Source: Propionibacteriales bacterium
GTDB lineage: Bacteria > Actinomycetota > Actinomycetes > Propionibacteriales > Nocardioidaceae
DNA: 64,000 nt
Assembly: GCA_026392455.1 (NCBI GenBank)
Contig: JAPLCB010000007.1
Coordinates: forward strand, 52,194-116,193
Direction of reading: 5' to 3'
A program made the translations under genes and the position numbers. Position 1 is the first letter of the stretch. Each line of letters begins with the position of its first letter. Of the stretch, positions 57,453-64,000 are shown in pieces. The notes beneath the pieces were generated by a model that saw only the letters and a list, made by a program, of their open reading frames with translations, made no database searches and was not told the DNA's origin.

Positions 57453-60400
57453 CTAGGCGAACGCCTGGTCCATCAAGGACTTGTTCTCCTCGACGTGCCG
57501 GGAGTGCTGCCCGACCGAGGGGGAGGAGGACTGGTTCCGCGAGATCAGGGCGACGTCCTGGTCGAGCTGGTCGAACAGGTTCAGGCGGAAGTGCGGCGCC
57601 GGGCCCATGTTGGCGGGCTCGTCCTGGACCCAGCGGACGCTGCGCAGGTTCGGGAACCGGCTCAGCTCGGCCTTCAGCTCCTCGACCGGCAGCGGATAGA
57701 GCTGCTCGACCCGGACCACGGCCGTCGTCGGGTCCTCACCCTGCCGCTTGGCGCGCTCGACCATCAGGTCCCAGGTGATCCGGCCGCTGCACAGCAGCAC
57801 CGTGGTCACCTTCGACGGGTCGGCCGTGCCCTCGCCGATCACCGGGGCGAAGGAGCCCTGGGTGAACGCCTCCGGCTGCGATGCGGCTTCCTTGCGCTTG
57901 AGCATCGACTTCGGGGTGAAGATGATCAGCGGCTTGTGGGCCTCGCCGAGGGCGTGCCGACGCAGCAGGTGGAAGTGGCTGGCGGGTGTCGACGGCTGCG
58001 CGACGACGAACGCGTCGTCGGCCGCCATCTGCAGGAACCGCTCGATCCGGGCCGACGAGTGGTCGGGGCCCTGGCCCTCGTACCCGTGCGGCAGCAGCAT
58101 CACGACGCCGGACTGCTGACCCCACTTGGTCTGGCCAGCGGTGATGTACTCGTCGGTGACGATCTGGGCACCGTTGACGAAGTCGCCGAACTGGGCCTCC
58201 CAGAGGACCAGCGCGTCCGGGCGGGCGACCGAGTAGCCGTACTCGAAACCGAGGGCGGCGTACTCGGAGAGAAGCGAGTCGTAGACGAAGAACGACGCCT
58301 GGTCCTCGGACAGGTTGGACAGCGGGGTCCACTCCGAGGCGTTCTTGCGGTCGATGATGGTCGCGAACCGCTGCACGAAGGTGCCGCGTCGCGAGTCCTG
58401 GCCGGCGAGGCGGACCGGGTGGCCCTCCATCAGCAGGGAGCCGAAGGCCAGGATCTCGCCGGTGCCCCAGTCGATCGGCCCCTCGTTGATCGCCGCAGCC
58501 CGGCGCTGCAGCTGCGGCAGCACCTTCGGGTGCACGGTGAAGCCCTCGGGTGGGCTGACGTAGGCGTCCGAGATCCGCTTCATGGTCTCGACCGAGATGG
58601 CGGTGCTGGCCTCGCCGGTCGCGAGCTTGTCCGGGTAGTCCGGCACGGTTGTCCAGGAGTCCGGCTTGGTGTCGGCCTCGCGTACCTCGGTGAAGACCCG
58701 CTCCAGCTGCTGCTGGTAGTTGAGCAGGACCTGCTCGGCCTCCTCGACGGTGATGTCGCCGCGGCCGATCAGGGACTCGGTGTAGAGCTTGCGGACCGAG
58801 CGCTTCTGCTCGATCAGGTCGTACATCAGCGGTTGCGTGTACGACGGGTCGTCGCCCTCGTTGTGACCACGTCGCCGGTAGCAGACCAGGTCGATGACGA
58901 CGTCCTTGTTGAACGCCTGGCGGTACTCGAAGGCGAGCCGCGCGACCCGGATGCAGGCCTCCGGGTCGTCGCCGTTCACGTGGAAGATCGGCGCCTGCAC
59001 CATCCGGGCCACGTCGGTGCAGTACAGCGAGGACCGCGACGAGGCCGGGGAGGTCGTGAAACCGACCTGGTTGTTGACCACGACGTGGATCGTGCCGCCG
59101 GTGCGGTACCCGCGCAGCTGGGACAGGTTCAGCGTCTCGGCGACCACGCCCTGGCCGGCGAAAGCGGCGTCACCGTGGATGAGCAGGGGCAGCACCGGGA
59201 ACTCGATGCCGCGGTTGAGCACGTCCTGCTTGGCCCGGGCGATGCCCTCCAGGATCGGGTCCACGGTCTCCAGGTGGGACGGGTTCGCGGCGATCGAGAC
59301 CTTGATGGTGTCGCCGGAACCGGCGGTGAACTCACCCTCGGCGCCGAGGTGGTACTTCACGTCGCCGGAGCCCTGGACCGTCCGCGGGTCGATGTTGCCC
59401 TCGAACTCGCGGAAGATCTGGTTGTAGGACTTGCCGACGATGTTGGCGAGCATGTTCAGCCGGCCGCGGTGCGCCATCCCGATGGTGACCTCGTCGAGGC
59501 CGACCTCGGCCGCAGCCTCGCAGATCTCGTCGATCACCGGGACGGTGGTCTCGCCACCCTCGAGGCTGAACCGCTTCTGGCCGACGAACTTGGTCTGCAG
59601 GAAGGTCTCGAAGGCCTCGGCCTGGTTCAGCTTGAGCAGGATCCGGAGCTGCTCCTCGCGCGGCGGCTTCTGGTGCGGCTGCTCGACGCGCTCCTGGATC
59701 CAACGGCGCTGCTCGGGATCCATGATGTGCATGTACTCGATGCCGACGGTCCGGCAGTAGGAGTCCCGCAGGATGCCGAGGACGGTCCGCAGCTTCATGA
59801 AGCTGCGCGCACCGCCGAATTCGCCGGTCGCGAACTCGCGGTCCAGGTCCCACAGGGTCAGGCCGTGGCTGGCGATCTCGAGGTCGGGGTGGCTGCGCTG
59901 CTTGTACTCCAGCGGGTCGGTGTCGGCCATCAGGTGTCCGCGGACCCGGTAGGCGTGGATCAGCTCGAGGATCCGGGCCTGCTTGCTGACGTCCTCGTCG
60001 TGGTTCGTCGAGATGTCGGTGGCCCAGTGGATCGGCTCGTAGGGGATCCGCAGGGAGCGGAAGATCTCGTCGTAGAAGCCGTCCTCACCGAGCAGCAGCT
60101 GGTGCACGCGGCGCAGGAACTCGCCGGACTGGGCGCCCTGGATGACGCGGTGGTCGTACGTCGAGGTCATCGTCATGACCCGGCTGATCGCGTTGCGGGT
60201 GATGGTCTCCTCGGAAGCGCCCTGGGCCTCCGGGGGGTAGTCCATCGAGCCGACGCCGATGATCGCGGCCTGGCCCTGCATCAGCCGCGGCACCGAGTTG
60301 TTGGTGCCGAGACCGCCGACGTTGGTCAGGCTGACCGTCGTGCCGGAGTAGTCGTCCATGGTGAGCTTGTTGTCCTTGGCCTTGCGCACGATCTCCTCGT

Positions 60401-61127
60401 ACGCGGTCCAGAACTGGGCGAAGTCCATCGACTCGCAGCCCTTGATCGAGGGCGCGACCAGCTGACGGGTGCCGTCCGGCTTCTGCTGGTCGATGGCCAG
60501 GCCGAGGTTGATGTGCGCGGGCGTCACCATGGTCGGCTTGCCGTCGACCTCGGCGTAGGTGTTGTTCATCTCCGGCAGGGTGCGGATCGCCGAGACGATG
60601 GCGTACCCGATCAGGTGCGTGAAGGAGACCTTGCCGCCACGGGCGCGCTTGAGGTGGTTGTTGATGACGATCCGGTTGTCCCAGAGGAGCTTGACCGGCA
60701 TGTTGCGGACGCTGGTCGCGGTCGGGACCGCGAGCGAGATGTCCATGTTCTTGGCGGTCGCGGCCGGGATGCCGCGCAGGACCGTGTGCTTGGCCTCGTC
60801 GGTCGCGGCCGGGGCCGCGGCCTTGGCGGGCTCCTTGGGGACCGGGGCCGCCGCCGGAGCGGCCGGGGGAGCAGTCACCGCAGCGGGCGACGGGCTTGCC
60901 ACCGGAGTCGGAGCCGCGGCCGGAGTCGGGGCCGGGGTCGGGGCCGGGGCCGCTGCCGGGGCGGCGCCGTTCGTGGCGGCGCCAGTGCCCTTGTAGGTGG
61001 CGAAGAAGTCCCACCACGCCGGGTCCACCGAGTTCGGATCCTGCTGGTACTGCTCGTACATCTCGTCGACGAGCCAGTCATTGGCTCCGAACGCTTCGAG
61101 GGGGTTGCCTTCAGTGGACTCTGGCAC
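57453..61127 (-). CDS. kgd: 2-oxoglutarate decarboxylase/dehydrogenase (Kgd)
   Basis: Multifunctional TCA-cycle enzyme fused as in other actinobacteria (1224 aa). Order: N-terminal E1 segment [15 protein letters not shown]..., an Ala/Pro linker (about 50-110), an E2-type acyltransferase domain (catalytic [14 protein letters not shown]), then the E1 thiamine domain ([37 protein letters not shown], transketolase-like C-terminal part). No lipoyl domain. GTG 61127 was taken because family proteins begin there ([14 protein letters not shown]); a TTG at 61178 would add 17 residues. Confidence 0.94.
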   Translation of the reverse strand: MPESTEGNPLEAFGANDWLVDEMYEQYQQDPNSVDPAWWDFFATYKGTGAATNGAAPAAAPAPTPAPTPAAAPTPVASPSPAAVTAPPAAPAAAPVPKEPAKAAAPAATDEAKHTVLRGIPAATAKNMDISLAVPTATSVRNMPVKLLWDNRIVINNHLKRARGGKVSFTHLIGYAIVSAIRTLPEMNNTYAEVDGKPTMVTPAHINLGLAIDQQKPDGTRQLVAPSIKGCESMDFAQFWTAYEEIVRKAKDNKLTMDDYSGTTVSLTNVGGLGTNNSVPRLMQGQAAIIGVGSMDYPPEAQGASEETITRNAISRVMTMTSTYDHRVIQGAQSGEFLRRVHQLLLGEDGFYDEIFRSLRIPYEPIHWATDISTNHDEDVSKQARILELIHAYRVRGHLMADTDPLEYKQRSHPDLEIASHGLTLWDLDREFATGEFGGARSFMKLRTVLGILRDSYCRTVGIEYMHIMDPEQRRWIQERVEQPHQKPPREEQLRILLKLNQAEAFETFLQTKFVGQKRFSLEGGETTVPVIDEICEAAAEVGLDEVTIGMAHRGRLNMLANIVGKSYNQIFREFEGNIDPRTVQGSGDVKYHLGAEGEFTAGSGDTIKVSIAANPSHLETVDPILEGIARAKQDVLNRGIEFPVLPLLIHGDAAFAGQGVVAETLNLSQLRGYRTGGTIHVVVNNQVGFTTSPASSRSSLYCTDVARMVQAPIFHVNGDDPEACIRVARLAFEYRQAFNKDVVIDLVCYRRRGHNEGDDPSYTQPLMYDLIEQKRSVRKLYTESLIGRGDITVEEAEQVLLNYQQQLERVFTEVREADTKPDSWTTVPDYPDKLATGEASTAISVETMKRISDAYVSPPEGFTVHPKVLPQLQRRAAAINEGPIDWGTGEILAFGSLLMEGHPVRLAGQDSRRGTFVQRFATIIDRKNASEWTPLSNLSEDQASFFVYDSLLSEYAALGFEYGYSVARPDALVLWEAQFGDFVNGAQIVTDEYITAGQTKWGQQSGVVMLLPHGYEGQGPDHSSARIERFLQMAADDAFVVAQPSTPASHFHLLRRHALGEAHKPLIIFTPKSMLKRKEAASQPEAFTQGSFAPVIGEGTADPSKVTTVLLCSGRITWDLMVERAKRQGEDPTTAVVRVEQLYPLPVEELKAELSRFPNLRSVRWVQDEPANMGPAPHFRLNLFDQLDQDVALISRNQSSSPSVGQHSRHVEENKSLMDQAFA

Positions 61128-61268
61128 GGCTGTGATTCGCCTCTTCCGATGCGGTGCTGGTGGTGACTTCGTGGTCAAGGTTAGTCGTCGCGGTACGGCG
61201 ATGCATGCCAGGAGATGAGAGTTTGGTCTCGGAATATCGGGGGTTGCCCGGCGCTGCCGGCCGGCGGG

Positions 61269-62714
61269 TCACGGGGCGCAGCCTCCGAGCCCGGCGATAT
61301 CGGGGTTCCGGACCTGCGAACCACCCGCTGCCAGGTCGTACGCCGAGCAGTAGTAGATGCTCAGGCCGGTGTTCCGGCTGATGCTCACCGGTGCCCAGAC
61401 CCCCTTGCCGCGGGGCTCCAGGTAGCTGAAGCTGGTGCCGAGCAGGGCCGCGTCGTTGTCGACGTGCTTGAGGTACTTGTCCAGCCAGAGCTGCACGTAG
61501 GCGCTGGTCAGGCCCTGGCCGTTGCGGCTGGCGGGCAGCACGTACGGGATGTCGGTGTACTCCAGGTGGGTCGACGCGCGCGGGACGATCAGCATCGAGT
61601 CGACGCCGGCCGCGGCCCAGGTGTCGAAACCGGCACGGCGCTCCCGCATCGGGTCCGGACCGTCAGGGGAGCCCGAGGGGATCGGGCCGCTGGTGCCGGT
61701 GGCGAAGTACGGCACCGGGTTCAGGAAGTACTCCGACTGGATCGCGAGTGCGGGCACCGCGGGGACGTTGCCAGCCCCGGCGAGCTTGTCCAGCGCCACC
61801 ACGACCCCGACCCGGTCGTCGTCGGCCTGGACCTGGGAGACCGCGGCGGCGCCCAGCGAGTGACCGATGATCGCGACCTTCGTCGTCCGACCCGGGGTGA
61901 CGCTCCGGGTGTCCGGAGCGCGGTCGATCTGGGCGGCGTACGGGTTGGCGGCCGACAGGAACCAGTCCAGGGCGTCGGTGGTGCCGGTGGTGAAGTTGGC
62001 GATCTGCTGGAACGGCACGCCGGGGCAGCCGCTCATGTTGCCGTCGACCGGGGCTGCGAAGAGGTTGCAGAACGGGTAGGCCTCGCCCGTCGTGTGCGGC
62101 AGGGTCTCGCTGGTCCCCTGGCCCTGGACGTCGTAGGTCAGCGCGACGTAGCCGCGCTCGGCCAGGTCCTGGGCCAGCCAGACGTACATGCCCTCGGAAC
62201 CTTGGATCGAGCCCGGGGTGATCACCACGCCGGGGTAGGGACCCGACAGGGTCTGGCCGGTGTACGGATCCTTCGCACCCGGTTTGGGGGCGTAGACGGT
62301 GCCGCGGATCTTGGCGCCGTACCGGTTGAGGTAGGAGACCGTCTTCGACGTTCCGCGGGTCCCGTTCCACCCGGCCCGCAACGGGTTGCCGATGTTCCAC
62401 CCGGGGACCAGCTGTCCGGCGCTGAGGACAGGGCGGAGCGGGTCCGCCGCCTGGTTGAGCAGCTGGACGGCGCTGAGCAGGGTTGCTCCGCTGACCAGCG
62501 CGGGCAGGTAGTTCGGGTTGGCGAGCTGGCCGCCCGGCCCGGTGACCCGTCCGTAGGAGTCGACGACGTTCTTCAGGTCTCGCGCCAGGTAGGCCGGCGT
62601 GCCCGGCTCGGGGGCGGTGTCCGCCTCTGCCGCGAGGGTCGAGGTGGACAAGACGGTGAGGGTGGCCAGCGCGGTGAGCGCGGTGAGGAGCTTCGGGGCC
62701 AGGACGCGTCGCAT
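61269..62714 (-). CDS. Secreted alpha/beta hydrolase
   Basis: 481 aa with signal peptide (about 1-29). GVVITPGSIQGS and GHSLGAAAVSQ (Ser nucleophile) define an esterase or dienelactone-hydrolase-like fold; His near STHLEYTDIPY and Asp near QADDDRVGVVVALDK are candidates for the rest of the triad. Several Cys in the mature part suggest disulfides. Substrate unknown. Confidence 0.8.
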   Translation of the reverse strand: MRRVLAPKLLTALTALATLTVLSTSTLAAEADTAPEPGTPAYLARDLKNVVDSYGRVTGPGGQLANPNYLPALVSGATLLSAVQLLNQAADPLRPVLSAGQLVPGWNIGNPLRAGWNGTRGTSKTVSYLNRYGAKIRGTVYAPKPGAKDPYTGQTLSGPYPGVVITPGSIQGSEGMYVWLAQDLAERGYVALTYDVQGQGTSETLPHTTGEAYPFCNLFAAPVDGNMSGCPGVPFQQIANFTTGTTDALDWFLSAANPYAAQIDRAPDTRSVTPGRTTKVAIIGHSLGAAAVSQVQADDDRVGVVVALDKLAGAGNVPAVPALAIQSEYFLNPVPYFATGTSGPIPSGSPDGPDPMRERRAGFDTWAAAGVDSMLIVPRASTHLEYTDIPYVLPASRNGQGLTSAYVQLWLDKYLKHVDNDAALLGTSFSYLEPRGKGVWAPVSISRNTGLSIYYCSAYDLAAGGSQVRNPDIAGLGGCAP

Positions 62715-62751
62715 GAAGCGTCCAACGAGCCGGGGCCGTACGGGGTACGGC

Positions 62752-63507
62752 TCAGTCCGGACGGACCGCGATCACCGCGCGGTGGTCCGACGGGGTGCTG
62801 ATCAGCCGCACCGAAGTGGCGGGACCCGGGCCGTGGACGTCGTCGATCTTGCGGGTGCCGGGACCGATCGTCGCGGGGCCGTCCTCCCGCCCGGTCCAGG
62901 ACGAGGTCAGACCGGTCAGCGGGAGCAGGTGGAAGTTCGCGTCGCCGACCGCGTAGACGGTGTGGCCGTCCTGCTGCAGGTCCGCGACCAGGGCTTCGAC
63001 CCGGCGTACTTCCTGGCGGTGCCGGGCCACCAGGAGCGGGCGATCGGCCCGGTAGGCCCCGCCGGTCTGGGCGCCGGCGACGAAGTGGTAGCTGATCAGG
63101 GCGATGGTGCGGTCGACCTCGCGGTCACGGAAGATGCCGAGGGCCGCGATCCGGGGAGGCTCGGCACCGAAGGGGTAGTCGTCGCGCTCGGCTCGGCCCA
63201 GCCCGCTCAGCAGGACCGACCGACCCTCGACCAGGTCGAACCGGTCCGTGCGGGCGCCGACGGCGCAGCCGGCACCGATGGTGGCGACCCAGTGGTACCC
63301 CGGTCGACCAGCAGGGAGGCGAAGCAGTCCGTGCGAGGGAACCAGGAGGACGTCTCCGGTCCGGCGAAGCAGGTCCGTCCGCGACACGTACCACTCCTGC
63401 AGGCCGACCAGGTCGGGTTCCTCGGCGAGCACGGTGCGAAGCGCACGGGCGGCATCGGTGCGGCTGAGGCGGAACAGGAGGTTCGCCGTGGCGACGCTGG
63501 TCGGCAT
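62752..63507 (-). CDS. Endonuclease/exonuclease/phosphatase-fold protein
   Basis: 251 aa EEP-fold hydrolase: ATANLLF, VGLQEWYV (metal Glu), ISYHFVAG, VGDANFHLLP and SDHRAVIAV (catalytic Asp-His). The substrate could be DNA or a phosphoester. ATG 63507 was chosen because GGAAGG ends nine bases upstream; ATG 63516 would abut it. Longer frames run into the 34-bp repeat at 63549. Confidence 0.8.
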   Translation of the reverse strand: MPTSVATANLLFRLSRTDAARALRTVLAEEPDLVGLQEWYVSRTDLLRRTGDVLLVPSHGLLRLPAGRPGYHWVATIGAGCAVGARTDRFDLVEGRSVLLSGLGRAERDDYPFGAEPPRIAALGIFRDREVDRTIALISYHFVAGAQTGGAYRADRPLLVARHRQEVRRVEALVADLQQDGHTVYAVGDANFHLLPLTGLTSSWTGREDGPATIGPGTRKIDDVHGPGPATSVRLISTPSDHRAVIAVRPD

Positions 63508-63548
63508 GGGCGTCATCCTTCCAGGGCGAGCCACTGGCTGCCGCTTGC

Positions 63549-63582
63549 TGGTTGAGGTGCGAGCGCAGCTAGCCTCGAAACC
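63549..63582. repeat. 34-bp GGTTGAG...CTCGAAACC repeat
   Basis: TGGTTGAGGTGCGAGCGCAG... ends AGCCTCGAAACC. Same family as 24119 (coding) and 24874 (intergenic). GAGG and CCTC can pair. It lies in the divergent region before the EEP-fold gene. Confidence 0.65.
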
Positions 63583-63680
63583 CCGCACCCGAAAAGAATC
63601 CCGCACCCATCTCGCATTGCGAGACGATCTGGGGTGTTCTGGCCCCGTTTCTGTCGGTGGTCGTCCGTAGCGTTGGACCC

Positions 63681-64000
63681 ATGCTCGACAACGACCTGAA
63701 CCTCCCTCCGACCGCGCGGCGGCGTAAGCCGCGGCGGTCGCTGGAGGCTGCTGCCGTGCTGGCCGGAGCCCGCGCCGCGCAGGTCGACGCCCACGCCGCT
63801 GAGGCCCGCAAGCTCGCCGCCGCGGTCCAGTGGGCCGCCCTTCATGTCGTTGACGACGCGGATCTGGCCGAGACCTGGGGCGACACCCCGATCACCCTCA
63901 CCGGAGAGGGTGCACCCCTGATCGGACGCGGGTGTGTCGCGGAGTTCGCCGCCGTCATCGGGACCACCACCAACGGCGGCCGCGCCTACCTGGCCGATGC
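63681..64000 (+). CDS. DUF222 (13E12 repeat) protein, probable HNH nuclease, 3' end outside window
   Basis: Starts MLDNDLNLPPTARRRK and continues open to the window edge (107 codons). The stretch AEARKLAAAVQWAALHVVD and GCVAEFAAVIGTTTNGG follows the DUF222 layout, which usually precedes a C-terminal HNH nuclease domain and occurs in many copies in actinobacterial genomes; the HNH part would be outside the window. TAGCGT (63668-63673) seven bases upstream indicates a leaderless transcript. Confidence 0.78.
   Translation, partial: MLDNDLNLPPTARRRKPRRSLEAAAVLAGARAAQVDAHAAEARKLAAAVQWAALHVVDDADLAETWGDTPITLTGEGAPLIGRGCVAEFAAVIGTTTNGGRAYLAD

Noticed and set aside
57336..61166. 1276-codon open frame on the plus strand opposite kgd
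   Set aside because: It is an antisense shadow of kgd: high-GC third positions keep the opposite frame open. The product is low-complexity and resembles no family, whereas the minus-strand frame has clear Kgd domains.
1..64000. tRNA, rRNA, insertion sequences or prophage
   Set aside because: No transposase, integrase, phage gene or recognisable tRNA/rRNA stretch was seen when reading both strands; a covariance-model search would be needed to exclude small RNAs.

Overview
This 64-kb window is GC-rich, gene-dense chromosomal DNA from a high-GC actinobacterium. Several markers point to Actinobacteria: a fused 2-oxoglutarate decarboxylase/dehydrogenase (kgd) followed by its small companion gene, whiB1 next to a PdtaS-type kinase, a sigR/rsrA pair, nickel superoxide dismutase with its protease, a 24-residue bL37 ribosomal protein, glucosyl-3-phosphoglycerate synthase next to a folP2-type gene, and a DUF222 (13E12) gene. 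The overall style (TetR regulators, KstR-like operator, interspersed GGTTGAG...CGAAACC repeats) suggests Nocardioides or another Nocardioidaceae member; that rank is inference. I saw no rRNA, tRNA, CRISPR array, insertion sequence or prophage. No gap between genes exceeds about 300 bases.

Layout. 1-5.9 kb: end of a branched-chain-amino-acid-type ABC transporter operon (permease, two ATPases), translationally coupled to an unrecognised secreted, C-terminally anchored protein, a two-TM protein with a H-C-C-C metal-site-like tail and a TetR regulator, facing a paralogous TetR. 5.9-9.1 kb: a 52-residue membrane peptide with a hairpin leader, two alpha/beta hydrolases and polyprenol-phosphate mannosyltransferase. 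9.1-12.2 kb: gpgS, folP2-like, an unknown gene and a RibD-like reductase. 12.2-17.5 kb: cholesterol-oxidase-like GMC enzyme, metallo-beta-lactamase-fold protein, class III cyclase, and a DUF35-thiolase pair behind a KstR-like operator (steroid/acyl-CoA metabolism). 17.5-24.9 kb: exported proteins and a MoxR/VWA pair. 24.9-31.3 kb: NTF2-like protein, secreted metalloprotease, DUF445, S4, CBS, biotin synthase and FKBP. 30.5-35.4 kb (minus strand): a sigma factor fused to its own anti-sigma and surface domain, aroA, rsgA, hisN. 35.6-39.5 kb: degenerate GGDEF protein, SRAP, hydrolase, sigR-rsrA, bL37, thioesterase. 39.5-46.7 kb: TPP enzyme, DUF2785, pdtaS, whiB1, sigF with an anti-sigma kinase, sodN/sodX. 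46.9-52.6 kb: malic enzyme, oxidoreductases, drug exporter. 52.6-55.7 kb: FabR/DesT-type regulator with reductase-desaturase operon. 55.7-61.1 kb: acetoacetate-decarboxylase-like gene, pseudokinase-like protein, kgd. 61.2-64 kb: secreted hydrolase, EEP-fold hydrolase, start of a DUF222 gene.

Regulation is the most informative layer. At least 22 genes have a TANNNT hexamer 5-8 nt before an ATG or GTG, the architecture of leaderless transcripts, and this was used to choose several starts. Two perfect GGAAT-N18-GTT promoters (SigR type) precede sigR itself and a DHA2 exporter. Two CRP-like palindromes, one beside whiB1, fit with the cyclase in the window. Inverted repeats mark likely TetR-type operators before the desaturase operon and between divergent genes near 56.6 kb. 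Two repeat families stand out: tandem leaderless mini-ORF units placed directly before gpgS and pdtaS, and a 34-bp repeat, one copy of which lies in frame inside the VWA gene.
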